Positions 6,900 through 16,219 are shown, numbered from the stretch's first letter. The stretch is 42,263 bases of DNA from Bradyrhizobium sp. ORS 375 (GCF_000239775.1 NZ_CAFI01000139.1:1-42263); one strand, 5' to 3'. Notes: generated by a model not told the origin, from the sequence alone. Program-made: numbers and translations.

Positions 6900-8285
6900 T
6901 CACCGCCGTCCGAGCACGGTCGCGGCCTGGCGCCGCAACCGGGTGAAGGAGCCCGCCAGGTCGGTCATCTCCACCATGATGTCGCGGAGCGGCAGCGCCA
7001 GCCAGCGCTGCAGCGCGCGCCACAACAGGATCGAGATCGCTGCCTCGCCGGCGATGCCGCCGATCAGCACGCCGGACAGGCCGGACGCGGAGACCAGCGC
7101 GGCCCCCAGCGCGATCGAGAGGGCTGCCGCGGCCAGCGTGATGATGGCGACCTTGCGCATCGCGTTGACGCTGATCAGCGCCTGCGCGGCAATGCGTCCG
7201 GGCAGACCCGCGCCGGACATCAGCAGATAGAGAATCATCAGCTGATGATGGAACGCGACCTGGTGCCGGGTCCACCAGTCGAAGATGACGGGACCGAGAA
7301 TCATCAGCGCCAGCGAAACGGCGGCGAAGGCCAACAGCGACAGCTGCACCACGAAGGCGACGAGACGAACCAGCTGTGTCCTATCCTTGCGGCCGGCGGC
7401 GTGACTGATCTCGACGCCGGCGGGCGCCATGACGGTCAGGAAGAGCTGATCGACGAGGCGCATCGCCGTGGCGTAGACGGCGTAGACGGCGACGGCCGAG
7501 CCGCCGAGAAGGGCGCCGAGCACCAGCCGTGGTCCCTGGATCATCACGCCCTGGGTGGCGAGATTGTAGGCACTGAAGCCGAGTGCGGGGCGCAGCTGCT
7601 CGCGCAGCCAGCCGACATCGATCCGGCGCCAATCGACGCGCGCCCACGGCGCCAGCTTGCGCGCGACCACCGTCACCACGACGAGGTCGATCAGCGCCGT
7701 CGTGGCGGTCAGGCCCGCGATATGCACCGGCTGCGCGCCGAATCCGGCGATGGCGCCGATGGCGGCAGTCAGCTCGACCAGCTTGATCGCGGTCGCGATG
7801 TTGTAGGCCGCGCAATAGCGGCCATTGGCATAGAGCACGGCGGCCATCAGTCCGCGCAGCGTCTCGAAGCAGAGTTGGGCGGCGGCGAAGGCGAACACCA
7901 GCACCACCGCGCCGGCGCCGATGCCGTCGAGATGGAACCAGCGCGCCAATGGCAGCACGGCGAGCGCGATGACGACGACGATCAGGATGAGCGGCAGCAG
8001 CCCGAGCGCGAGATTGCACGACATCTGGAAGCTGCGCTGCGCGCGGTCTCGGTCGCCCGCCGCCACCGCCATGATCAGATCGTTGGTCGCGGTCGCGACC
8101 AGGCCGAGATTGAGGTAGGGCAGATACGACACCAGCGCCGTCAGCGTGATCCATTGACCGAACAGGTCGAGACCCCAGTGCGAGATCTGCACCGGAACCA
8201 GCAGGATCGGATTGAGCGCCATCGCGAGGCGCCACAGCCCCTGCCCGACCAGGCCGATGGCGAGGCGGCGTGCTAGGCCCGCCAT
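6900..8285 (-). CDS. Wzx-like polysaccharide repeat-unit flippase
   Basis: The 461-residue protein is almost wholly hydrophobic and can be drawn with about 12 membrane segments. It starts LARRLAIGLVGQGLWRLA, with the first helix carrying LNPILLVPVQISHWGLDLFGQW, the arrangement seen in the oligosaccharide flippase (PST/MOP) superfamily. Such proteins turn undecaprenyl-linked repeats to the periplasmic face. It heads a three-gene leftward operon with the CgeB-like glycosyltransferase (5-base gap) and the methyltransferase (ATGA overlap). The start at 8285 has no clear ribosome site; 8222 is an alternative. It is divergent from the GT4 gene at 8535 over about 250 bases. Nothing in the sequence tells the substrate. 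Confidence 0.85.
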   Translation of the reverse strand: MAGLARRLAIGLVGQGLWRLAMALNPILLVPVQISHWGLDLFGQWITLTALVSYLPYLNLGLVATATNDLIMAVAAGDRDRAQRSFQMSCNLALGLLPLILIVVVIALAVLPLARWFHLDGIGAGAVVLVFAFAAAQLCFETLRGLMAAVLYANGRYCAAYNIATAIKLVELTAAIGAIAGFGAQPVHIAGLTATTALIDLVVVTVVARKLAPWARVDWRRIDVGWLREQLRPALGFSAYNLATQGVMIQGPRLVLGALLGGSAVAVYAVYATAMRLVDQLFLTVMAPAGVEISHAAGRKDRTQLVRLVAFVVQLSLLAFAAVSLALMILGPVIFDWWTRHQVAFHHQLMILYLLMSGAGLPGRIAAQALISVNAMRKVAIITLAAAALSIALGAALVSASGLSGVLIGGIAGEAAISILLWRALQRWLALPLRDIMVEMTDLAGSFTRLRRQAATVLGRR

Positions 8286-8534
8286 GACGACCGGCAGGGG
8301 AAGAGGCCGGCTTCGCGGCCGCGCTGCGCCTGAAAAAGCAAGTTCATCTCGATCGCCACGACGGAGGTCGGCTGCACCGCCTGCTTGTAGCCAAAAACGC
8401 CGCGGCGGTCGCGCGGTCGCGCCCTTTTACCTTAATCGGCACTTGGGGACAGCGCGCCGGCGCATATTCCCCGCGCGATGCCGTTTTCGGCTAGAAAGCC
8501 GGCACCAATCCCCAGGGCGCAGACCACCGCGAGC

Positions 8535-9674
8535 ATGCCTCATCCCAACCGGATCCTTCTGATCGGCAACTACGCGGCCGACCGGCAACATTCGATGTTG
8601 CGCTATGCGGACTGGCTGGCTGGCGCGCTGCGCGCGGAGGGCTGGCACGTCGACCTGATCGCCCCGGAGCCGCGCCTGGCGCTGAAGACGCTGCGCAGCC
8701 GCGCGCTGCGCAAATGGCTCGGCTTCATCGACAAGTTCGTGCTGTTTCCGCTGAAGCTGCGGCGGCTGGCGGCAGGCTATGACCTGGTCCACATCTGCGA
8801 CCATTCGAACGCGGCTTACATCTTCGCGCTGTCCGGCCACCGCGTCAGCCTGACCTGCCACGATCTCATTCCGATCAAGGTGCTCGCCGGCGAGGTGCCG
8901 GGCCAGACGCTTGGCGGAACCAATGCGTGGCTGCAGCGCCTGATCCGCCTGAGCCTGCGCCGCCTCCGTAACCTGGCCTTCGTCTCCGAGGCGACGCGAA
9001 CCGATTTCGTCCGCCTCATTGGTCCGGTGCAAGGCGCGCAACAGGTCATCTTCAATCCCGTGATCGGCTTCGGCACGATGACACCGGCGCGAGCGCGCGA
9101 TCTGATTGCGGCGGCCGGCATCCCGCCATCACGGGCGTTTCTGCTGCATGTCGGCAGCGATCTCTGGTACAAGAACCGCCAGGGCGCGCTGCGGCTGTTC
9201 GAGCTGTTGCACCGGACCGCCATTGCCGGCCTGAGCGACCCGCTGATGGTCTCGGTGGGGCCAAGCCTGCAGGATCCGGTGCCGGTGGCGCGCGAGAGCC
9301 TGATCGTGATCAGCGAGGCGGACGACGCATTGATCGAAGCACTCTACACCGAGGCCGAGGCGTTGCTGTTTCCGTCGCTCGACGAGGGATTCGGCTGGCC
9401 GATCATCGAGGCGCAGGCGTGCGGTTGTCCCGTCGTGACCTCGGATCGCGAGCCGATGCGCAGCATCGCCGGTCCCGCCGCGCTGCTGATCGATCCTGTC
9501 CAGCTCGATGAGGCGGCGCAGCTGATCGCCGCGCGCTGGGGCTGGCTGACGGCGCAGCGGCAGGCCGCGCGCGATCATGCGCAGGATTTCTCGCCGGCGG
9601 CAGCAGCGGCCACCTACTCTGCATTCATGACCGACGTGGCTGGGCGCGGCGATCCGGCGGAGAGCCGCCGATGA
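8535..9674 (+). CDS. GT4-family glycosyltransferase
   Basis: The 379-residue protein begins MPHPNRILLIGNYAADRQHS; an in-frame ATG at 8478 would add 19 residues of no conserved look, so 8535 is chosen. It is a GT-B retaining transferase: HDLIPIK in the acceptor half, FVSEATRTDFVRL in the linker, VGSDLWYKNRQGALRLFELL at the donor-domain start and the GT4 signature SLDEGFGWPIIEAQACGCPVVTSD, whose glutamates hold the nucleotide-sugar. It is soluble or peripheral and would extend the lipid-linked repeat unit. Its stop overlaps the start of the polymerase gene (ATGA at 9671), forming a two-gene rightward unit. Confidence 0.9.
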   Translation: MPHPNRILLIGNYAADRQHSMLRYADWLAGALRAEGWHVDLIAPEPRLALKTLRSRALRKWLGFIDKFVLFPLKLRRLAAGYDLVHICDHSNAAYIFALSGHRVSLTCHDLIPIKVLAGEVPGQTLGGTNAWLQRLIRLSLRRLRNLAFVSEATRTDFVRLIGPVQGAQQVIFNPVIGFGTMTPARARDLIAAAGIPPSRAFLLHVGSDLWYKNRQGALRLFELLHRTAIAGLSDPLMVSVGPSLQDPVPVARESLIVISEADDALIEALYTEAEALLFPSLDEGFGWPIIEAQACGCPVVTSDREPMRSIAGPAALLIDPVQLDEAAQLIAARWGWLTAQRQAARDHAQDFSPAAAAATYSAFMTDVAGRGDPAESRR

Positions 9675-11143
9675 TGCCGGCCGCGACCATTGGCCGTCTC
9701 GGCGCCGTCATCCTCCTGGCCGGCTTCGCGCTGCTCTTGTGGCCCAGCCAGGTCGCATTCGCCGCAGCGTCGTTCGTCGGTGCGGCGATCGGGCTGGTCG
9801 TGCTCTATGTCAGCATCGACGGCCGCGACCAGATGCGGATCTCGTGGCTGCTCGCGACCGCCCTGCTGCTCGCCTATGATGGCGGCTCGGTCTCGACCTA
9901 TCTCAACGCCGGCTCGGCGCAGGAATTCGCGATCCTGACCAAGGACCGCCCGATCGAGGCGATCTGCGCGGCGCTGGCGCTGGTGCACGTGATCTGCGGC
10001 CTGTTGCTGCTGGTCGGCCGCTGGGAAGCCTCGACCAGCGGCGGCCTCGCCGACACCACCACCGACGGCTGGTTCTCCCTTCTGCTGGCCTGCGGCGGCC
10101 TCGGCCTGATCGTGCTCGGCTATGTGTTCGGCGACCTCGGCTATATGGGCATTCAGACCGACGAGGCCGGCCGCGTCTCGGTGATCGGCGCCGCCGCAAG
10201 CCTGATCGAAGGGCCGCTGGCTGGTGTCGCGGGCTATCTGACGGTGCGCGCCCGGCAGCCGCTGTCGCGGCTGTTCTACGCTGTGGTCGTCATGCTGGTC
10301 ACGCTTGCGGTGGTGCCGACCGGCCGCCGGGCGATCCTGCTGGTGCTGCTGGTCGCGACCATCGGCTTTGCGCTCGGCGGCGGATTGCGCCGTCTCTCGC
10401 TCGGCCAGAAGGCGGCCGCGGTCGCGGTCGGCGGCGTGTTCGCCTATGTCACGAGCTCGTATTTCTTCGCGCTGCGGCTCGCCACCTGGGAGCTTGGCAA
10501 CGGCGCCTCGCTGCCGGACCAGCTCTCGCTGGGGCTGGAGTTCATGATGTCGTCAAGCCTGAAGGAGCGCTTCAGCACGCTGTTCTACGACAATGTGCGC
10601 GAGCGCACCTTCGTGCTCGGCTATCTCTCCGATCTGATCGAGGCGGTCGGCAGCTCGGGGCCGCTGTACGGCGACGCGCTGGAATATTATCTGCGCCTGT
10701 GCATTCCCTCGGTGCTCGATCCGAACAAGGACCAGATCATCGCCTACCAGATGGTCGAGACGCTGGTTCATCCCAAGCTCGGCCTGCCGGTGATCGACGA
10801 GGCCAACACCATCCTGACCGACGGCGTCACCGATTTCGGGCTCGCCGGCGCCTTCGTCTATGCGGCCAGCCTGGTCGCGCTGATGCGCGGCGCGATCTGG
10901 GCGATCCAACGCCTGGGCTCGCCGATCACCGTGATGTTCGGGACCTTCACCGTGATCAGCCTGGTGCTGAAGCCCGAGCTGACGCTCGACGAGTATCTCG
11001 TGCCGCTGCGCAATCTGGCTGCGTTCATTCCGCTGATGTGGATCGCCGAGGCGATGCCGTCGCTGTCGCGCGGCGGATCGAGCGGCACGAACACGCCTCC
11101 ACGCAAGCTGCCGGGGCAGTGGCCGCTGCGCAGCGGGCGCTGA
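9671..11143 (+). CDS. Wzy-like polysaccharide polymerase (multi-pass membrane protein)
   Basis: The 490-residue protein has about 11-12 predicted membrane segments and a large periplasmic-type loop between about residues 270 and 380. The motif VVPTGRRAIL and the loop sequence ANTILTDGVTDFGLAGAFVY match the general plan of repeat-unit polymerases (the PGRR-type and tDG.DFG features of the O-antigen/oligosaccharide polymerase group). Wzy joins undecaprenyl-linked repeats at the periplasmic face. It is coupled to the upstream GT4 by an ATGA overlap. It lacks the compact Wzy_C O-antigen ligase domain seen in the 17083 and 33132 genes, so it is the best candidate for the true polymerase of region A. 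The C-terminal 40 residues are polar and cytoplasmic. Confidence 0.75.
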   Translation: MMPAATIGRLGAVILLAGFALLLWPSQVAFAAASFVGAAIGLVVLYVSIDGRDQMRISWLLATALLLAYDGGSVSTYLNAGSAQEFAILTKDRPIEAICAALALVHVICGLLLLVGRWEASTSGGLADTTTDGWFSLLLACGGLGLIVLGYVFGDLGYMGIQTDEAGRVSVIGAAASLIEGPLAGVAGYLTVRARQPLSRLFYAVVVMLVTLAVVPTGRRAILLVLLVATIGFALGGGLRRLSLGQKAAAVAVGGVFAYVTSSYFFALRLATWELGNGASLPDQLSLGLEFMMSSSLKERFSTLFYDNVRERTFVLGYLSDLIEAVGSSGPLYGDALEYYLRLCIPSVLDPNKDQIIAYQMVETLVHPKLGLPVIDEANTILTDGVTDFGLAGAFVYAASLVALMRGAIWAIQRLGSPITVMFGTFTVISLVLKPELTLDEYLVPLRNLAAFIPLMWIAEAMPSLSRGGSSGTNTPPRKLPGQWPLRSGR

Positions 11144-11206
11144 ACCTTCGGTGCCGATCTTTGCCGCGGAGCCTCGCCGGTGCGGCCGATGACGCAGGCA
11201 CTCGGA

Positions 11207-12193
11207 CTATGAGGACGAACCCGGCAGTTCCGCACGTCGGCCCGAGCGAAAACCGTTAGCGAGATAGTAGCGGATCGCGTCGAGCAGGTGGCTGCGCTGC
11301 GTCCGGCTGGTCAGCAGCGCGCGGAAGCCGCCTGCGCTGGCGCGCTTGCCATCGGCCCTGACGCGAACCGACGAGGTCAGGCAGACCCGCAGGCCGGCGT
11401 TCCATGTGGCACGTCCGAGCTCGACGTCCGACATGAACAGGAAATAGCGCTGATCGAGGCCGCCGAGCTGGTCCCAGAGCGAGCGGCGGATCAGGGCGCA
11501 GGACGATTGCAGCCAATCGACGTCGATGAGATCGGTCCTGCCCTCGGCCAGCGGATCGATCAGATGGATTTCGCTGCCGTGCTGGGGCCAAAGCCGCCGC
11601 TTGATCTGGTGCAACAGCGTCGGGAATTTGCGCGCGGTTTCGACCAGGGCGCCATCATCGCTGACCTGGACCGGTGCGAGCACGCCGATCGATGGATCGG
11701 AGGCGGCGATGTCGATCAGCCGATCGATCGTATCGGGCTCGTCCCAGATAATGTCGGGATTGCAGAGCACGACGAAATCGGTGTGCGTCAGCGACTGGAC
11801 GCCGAGGTTGCAGCCCTTGGTGTAGCCGAGATTGGCGCCGGGATTGACCAGGACGAAATCATGCTCGGCGGCTGCGGTAGCAAGCCTGCGATGCTCGTCC
11901 GCGTCGGCCGAGTTCTCGACCACCGCAAGGGTGGTCTTGTGCGCGCCGGACTGGCGCGCCAGGCTGCGCACGCACTCCAGCAGCCGGTCGGCCTTGAAGT
12001 AATTGACGATGACGATGGCGACCGTGGTCGGCTCGGGGAACGCCTCGACGACCGAGCCTGACGAGCGGAAGCTCCGCTCCGAAACCGAACGCTCAGAAGC
12101 CGAATTCTTGGCGGAATGCTGCGGCGAGGTCGCGCCCCGATAGGCGCGCACAGGGGCGAGATCGCCATCCACTCGCTGCGGTAACATACGCAT
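11207..12193 (-). CDS. GT2-family glycosyltransferase (WbbL/rhamnosyltransferase-like)
   Basis: The 328-residue protein has a GT-A fold core: VAIVIVNYFKADRLLECVRSL, then NPGANLGYTKGCNLG, the metal-binding NPD in VVLCNPDIIW, and GGLDQRYFLFMSDVELGRATW as the acceptor-side motif. This pattern is typical of inverting GT2 rhamnosyl- or galactofuranosyl-type enzymes. The first 60 residues are Ser/Arg-rich with no fold signal. The ATG at 12193 sits behind GAGGGGC and lies 101 bases inside the upstream GT4 gene; no usable start codon occurs between that gene's stop and the GT2 core, so the overlap seems real. It is the last gene of the leftward operon starting at 19717 and ends tail to tail with the polymerase gene. 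Confidence 0.87.
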   Translation of the reverse strand: MRMLPQRVDGDLAPVRAYRGATSPQHSAKNSASERSVSERSFRSSGSVVEAFPEPTTVAIVIVNYFKADRLLECVRSLARQSGAHKTTLAVVENSADADEHRRLATAAAEHDFVLVNPGANLGYTKGCNLGVQSLTHTDFVVLCNPDIIWDEPDTIDRLIDIAASDPSIGVLAPVQVSDDGALVETARKFPTLLHQIKRRLWPQHGSEIHLIDPLAEGRTDLIDVDWLQSSCALIRRSLWDQLGGLDQRYFLFMSDVELGRATWNAGLRVCLTSSVRVRADGKRASAGGFRALLTSRTQRSHLLDAIRYYLANGFRSGRRAELPGSSS

Positions 12194-13214
12194 CCCGGCC
12201 CCTCATCGCCAGCTTCAACCCGGCCAGAATCTCTGCCGGGCTCCCAGTCCCCAAGCTTAACATACAATTCGCGTCCGATATAAACTCTAACACTCCCAGC
12301 TTTTTGGTAACCATAACAGGGGTGCCATGCCATAACGCCTCGAGCGGCGTCAGGCCAAACGATTCGAACCGGGTCGGACAGACGAAAAAATCAAGCTCGT
12401 CATAGAAGTGGTTCCGGGCCTCTCCCCGGAGCGGACCGCGCCAGACGATCCGGCCGCTGCGCGTTTCCGCCTCGCTCGCCCGGCGAATCCGCTCCAGATA
12501 CCGTTCCGACGCCGGCCGGGGTTCGCCGGCAATGTGAAGCTCCGCATCGGGGGTATCACGCCGGACCCAGGTTACGAATGCCTCGACCAGTTCGGCCAGG
12601 CCCTTGCGCGGGGCGATCTCCGCCATGAAGCCGAAGCGCACGCTGCCGCTCCCCGGCGGTCGTCCCGCCGTAAGCGGTGGCCCCAGAAACGGTTCGGGAA
12701 TGACGGTCGACTTCGTCGCGAAGAACGACGACAGCAGCGAGTTCCGGTATTCGAGATTCGACGAATAGATGATCCGGTGGGCCAGCCCCATCAGCGTCAA
12801 TTCAGCCGTGGCAAGATAGGGGAACTTCTTCAGATCGCGCGGCCGCTTGAACTCGGCCCGAGCCAGATTGCCCTTCGGGCTATAGATCACACGCAGGCCT
12901 TGGCGGCGCGCGCGGGCCGCGATGGTCAGCGCCACAGGATTCCAAGCACCCGCGATGAACACAGCGGAATAGCGCGTCAGATCGAGTCTGGGCTCCGGGT
13001 CGGGCGCCGCCGGGGCGCCGCGCGGCGGCAGCGATGACAGGCGGCCCGCATCGGCAACGAAGCCATCCCTGCTCAGAACATCCAGCGTCACCCCATCCGC
13101 GCGAAGCTCGCGCGCGAGCAGCAGGATGCTTTCGGGCACGCCGCCGAAGCCGAGCGCAAACTGATGCGCGACGGCCAGGACCGCGGCTGGCCGCGCCGCG
13201 TCTACCGCTTCCAT
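12093..13214 (-). CDS. GT4-family glycosyltransferase
   Basis: The 373-residue GT-B protein shows the acceptor-domain start AVLAVAHQFALGFGGVPES, the donor-domain opening RFGFMAEIAPRKGLAELVEAF, DAELHIAGEP, and the GT4 nucleotide-sugar signature CPTRFESFGLTPLEALWHGTPVMV. It ends with the usual helix (ARLSGRDLAAAFRQEFGF), so the C-terminus is intact although it overlaps the GT2 gene by 101 bases. It also overlaps the preceding gene by 13 bases. Codons near 12235-12325 (TTA, ATA, TTT, AAA, TGT, TTA) are unusual for this GC-rich DNA and make this stretch AT-rich. It would add one sugar to the repeat unit; donor unknown. Confidence 0.88.
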   Translation of the reverse strand: MEAVDAARPAAVLAVAHQFALGFGGVPESILLLARELRADGVTLDVLSRDGFVADAGRLSSLPPRGAPAAPDPEPRLDLTRYSAVFIAGAWNPVALTIAARARRQGLRVIYSPKGNLARAEFKRPRDLKKFPYLATAELTLMGLAHRIIYSSNLEYRNSLLSSFFATKSTVIPEPFLGPPLTAGRPPGSGSVRFGFMAEIAPRKGLAELVEAFVTWVRRDTPDAELHIAGEPRPASERYLERIRRASEAETRSGRIVWRGPLRGEARNHFYDELDFFVCPTRFESFGLTPLEALWHGTPVMVTKKLGVLEFISDANCMLSLGTGSPAEILAGLKLAMRGRDAYVTAASGWRSRPCARLSGRDLAAAFRQEFGF

Positions 13215-13948
13215 GGCTGATCGTCGCTTCGGTCCACGCCGGGAATCGGGACGCCCGGCATCACCGCATCGAGCGCCCGCGACAGCCGCTCGCGATGGAA
13301 TTGCGGGACATCGATCAAGCGGACGAGCAGCGCAATCCGCGCCTCCGGCCCGATCGCGGCGTAGATCGCCGCCGCCTCGTCGTAAAGACCATTCCGCACG
13401 ATCTGCGCGAATTCATTCACTGCCAGCCGCGCAAGCCCGGCGTCCAGCGCGGTGAAGCTGCCCAGCGCGATCGGGTTGCGCTTCAGCGCGACCCAGCCCT
13501 CGTTCGGCGCATTTGCGTAGGACAGCCGGAGATAGTCGAGTTGGCCGGGTTGAATGCCGCCGCGGCTCTCCATCGAGAACAGCACCAGCCAGAGATAGGC
13601 ATCGGTCGGGATGCAGCGCAGCGCCGCGCGCAGATCGTCGCGCAAGGCCGACAACGCGCTGTCAGCCTCTTGCCGTTGCGCCGAGGCTGCGTCCTCATAG
13701 AGATAAAGTTGCAGAATCGCCTTGGCCCGGAGCGCCGCCGGCTGACAGATTCCGGCAACGGCGCCGCGCTCGACCCCTGCCAGAGCTTGCGCGGCAACGT
13801 CAGGCTGGAAGCTGCGGCCGCCGACGATCTGCGCCGCAATCCGCTCGGCATCCGCCGATCGCCAGAACGCCGGTAGCGCCAGGGCGGTCCATGCGAGCAG
13901 AAGGCCAGCCAGGCAGAGAGGGCCGGCGCGCACCAGGCCGGGCGTCAT
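13202..13948 (-). CDS. Membrane-anchored helical protein of unknown function
   Basis: The 248-residue product has one N-terminal membrane segment or uncleaved signal (PLCLAGLLLAWTALALPAFW) and a periplasmic-type helical body with alanine-rich helix pairs (VAAQALAGVERGAVAGICQPAALRAKAILQL; LARLAVNEFAQIVRNGLYDEAAAIYAAIG). The helix pattern is TPR-like but no repeat is convincing. It begins three bases after the stop of the Wzc-type gene (behind GAGTAGG), and overlaps the next glycosyltransferase by 13 bases, so it is fully embedded in the polymerisation/export operon. A helper of co-polymerase or export is inference; I do not recognise the family. Confidence 0.75.
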   Translation of the reverse strand: MTPGLVRAGPLCLAGLLLAWTALALPAFWRSADAERIAAQIVGGRSFQPDVAAQALAGVERGAVAGICQPAALRAKAILQLYLYEDAASAQRQEADSALSALRDDLRAALRCIPTDAYLWLVLFSMESRGGIQPGQLDYLRLSYANAPNEGWVALKRNPIALGSFTALDAGLARLAVNEFAQIVRNGLYDEAAAIYAAIGPEARIALLVRLIDVPQFHRERLSRALDAVMPGVPIPGVDRSDDQPWKR

Positions 13949-13951
13949 GGC

Positions 13952-16219
13952 CTACTCGGAATAGCCGTAACGGCGGTAGTAGTCGTTGCGATAGTAGCCG
14001 CCATAGCCGTATCTGGACATCTGCTTGAGCTCGGCCTTGTTGAGCACGACGCCGAGCAGCTGCTCGCGCAGATGCCGCGCGGAATTCATCGCGTGCTGCA
14101 CGACGTCGGTCTTGGTGCGGCCCCACTCGACGACGAAGACGTAGGAATCGATCAGCCCCGTCGTGGTGCGGACGTCGACCACCGGCGCGAGCGGCGAGAG
14201 ATCGACGACGACGTAGTCGTAGCGCTTGCGCAGATCGTCGATCAGGTTGCGCATCGCGGCCGACGCCAGCACGTCGCTGGTCTGGGCATGACGGGACGGG
14301 ATCACGGCGGGCAACATGTCGAGTCCGGTCTCGGGCTCGCGCCACATCACCTGCGACATGTCGCGCTTACCGGAGAGCACCTCGAGCACGCCGACCTCTG
14401 CCTCCGGCATCAGGCCGCGCGTCAGCGAGGGATTACGCAGATCGCCGTCGATCAGGATCGTCCGGGCGCCGCTCTGCGCCAGCAGCTCGGCGAAGCCGGC
14501 GGCCACCGTGGACTTGCCCTCGTTGGGCAGCGACGAGGTGAAGCCGATGACGCGGCCGGCGCCGTTGCGCGCAGCGATATCGGCGGCGACCTTGATGGCC
14601 CGAACGGACTCGGTGAAGCCCGAGAACGGATTGTGCACGACGTGCCAGTACAGCCCACCGTCGGGAACGACTTGGCGCGGCCCGCGCGGACCCGTCGGGG
14701 CCGGCAGGTTGAGCTGCGGCTCGATGCGCGGCAGGATCGCCAGGCAATGCGCCTGCAGCTGTGCCTCGACCTCGTCGGTGGTGCGGAACACGCGGTCGGA
14801 GAGGTCGCGCAGCCGTCCCAGGCCGAAGCCGAACAACAGGCCTGCCGCGCCGGCGATCGACAGCACGATGCTCAGCTTCGGCGCGCTCGGCTTCAGCGGC
14901 CGCGAGGCCTGGGTGATGATGCGCGCCTCCGTGATCGGGAATGATTGCTGCTGCACCGACTCCATGTAGCGCTGCAGGAAGTTGTCGTGCAGCGCGCGAT
15001 AGCTCTGCGACTTGCTCTCGAGGTCCCGCAGGGACACCTGAGCCTCGTTGGTCACCCGTGACGCCGAGACCGCCTGATCGACCTGCTTCTCGATCGAGGC
15101 GGCGCGCTGGTTCGCGATCTCGAGATCGCTCTTGTAGGACTCCGCCAGACGCCGCAGCTCGTCCATGATCGAGCTGCGGATGCCCGCCATCTGGTTGCGC
15201 AGGTTCACGGCAGCGAGATGGTTGCGGCCGTAGCGCGCCGACCAGTCCGCCTCGCGGGTCGCCAGATCGAGATATTGCGAGCGCAGCTTCGACACGACCT
15301 GGCTGTTCAGCGTGTCGGCAACCGTTCCATCCACGGTGGACTCGGGATTGTCGGCGAGCAGCACGGCTTCGATGCGATCGAGCCGCGCCTTGGCTTCCGA
15401 GACCTGGGTCTTGGCGACGACCATCTGGCTGTTGAGCTCCGCCAGCTGCTGCTCGTTCATCAGCCGGCCGCCGGATTCGACGATGTTGTTCTGCGCCTTG
15501 AAGTTGACCACCGCACGCTCGGCGGCGGAGGCCTGCTCGCGCAGCTCCTTGATGCGGTCCTGCAGCCACGAGGTGGCGCGCTTGGTCGCCTTGTACTTGG
15601 CGTCGAGCTGATCGACGACATAGGCATCGGCGACCGCATTGGCGATCTGGGCGGCACGATCGGGCGACAGTGAGCGGAAGCCGATCTCGATGATGTAGGT
15701 CAGGCCGACGCGGCGGACGGTCAGGCGGTTGGCGAAGCTCTCGGTCGTGCGCCTGAGCTTGTCGAACTCCGAGCGGCTGCGGTCGCTGCCGAGCACGTCG
15801 CCGATCCAGCCGGTGACGGTGCCGATCAGCCCGGGCGAGCCGGCGAATTCGGAATCGTCCGTCAGTCGCAGGTCCTTGATGACCGCGAGTGCGATGGTCT
15901 CGGACTTGATGATCTGGACCTGGCTCTCGACCGAGGCGCTGTCGATCGGGATGTCGCCGAGCACGGACTGCTGCTGGAACAGCTGGTTCTTGCGGCTGTC
16001 GATGATCAGGCTCGCCGTCGCCGTGTAGGTCGAGGGCGTCGCCATGTAGTAGCCGACGCCGAGACACAGGCAGGCGGCGATCACAACGAGAATGAACTGA
16101 TACTGACGCCGCAGGAAGCCGCTGAGGCTCGTCAGCATCTCGGCCGACGAGACCACCTGCTCGGCGGCCGCACGCGCGACCGTCGGGACGATGCGGTCGA
16201 GATTAGGAAGAACGTTCAT
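13952..16219 (-). CDS. Wzc/ExoP-type polysaccharide co-polymerase with BY-kinase domain
   Basis: The protein controls chain length and export through autophosphorylation on tyrosines. From MNVLPNLDRIV at 16219 it is 755 residues (a longer frame to 16288 adds an unlikely N-terminus). A Wzz domain has a first membrane helix at about 43-61, long periplasmic coiled coils and a second helix near SIVLSIAGAAGLLFGFGLG. The cytoplasmic kinase has Walker A SSLPNEGKST (about 562-571), Walker A' ILIDGD (about 588-593) and Walker B YVVVDLS (about 669-675). The last 19 residues hold eight tyrosines, the hallmark phosphorylation cluster. All key residues are present. It follows the secreted protein gene after about 100 bases and precedes the unknown membrane protein by three. 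Confidence 0.93.
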   Translation of the reverse strand: MNVLPNLDRIVPTVARAAAEQVVSSAEMLTSLSGFLRRQYQFILVVIAACLCLGVGYYMATPSTYTATASLIIDSRKNQLFQQQSVLGDIPIDSASVESQVQIIKSETIALAVIKDLRLTDDSEFAGSPGLIGTVTGWIGDVLGSDRSRSEFDKLRRTTESFANRLTVRRVGLTYIIEIGFRSLSPDRAAQIANAVADAYVVDQLDAKYKATKRATSWLQDRIKELREQASAAERAVVNFKAQNNIVESGGRLMNEQQLAELNSQMVVAKTQVSEAKARLDRIEAVLLADNPESTVDGTVADTLNSQVVSKLRSQYLDLATREADWSARYGRNHLAAVNLRNQMAGIRSSIMDELRRLAESYKSDLEIANQRAASIEKQVDQAVSASRVTNEAQVSLRDLESKSQSYRALHDNFLQRYMESVQQQSFPITEARIITQASRPLKPSAPKLSIVLSIAGAAGLLFGFGLGRLRDLSDRVFRTTDEVEAQLQAHCLAILPRIEPQLNLPAPTGPRGPRQVVPDGGLYWHVVHNPFSGFTESVRAIKVAADIAARNGAGRVIGFTSSLPNEGKSTVAAGFAELLAQSGARTILIDGDLRNPSLTRGLMPEAEVGVLEVLSGKRDMSQVMWREPETGLDMLPAVIPSRHAQTSDVLASAAMRNLIDDLRKRYDYVVVDLSPLAPVVDVRTTTGLIDSYVFVVEWGRTKTDVVQHAMNSARHLREQLLGVVLNKAELKQMSRYGYGGYYRNDYYRRYGYSE

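Noticed and set aside
6895-7275. N-terminal extension of the CgeB-like glycosyltransferase
   Set aside because: These codons are out of frame within the flippase gene and look random; the ATG at 6894 has a ribosome site and a proper fold start.
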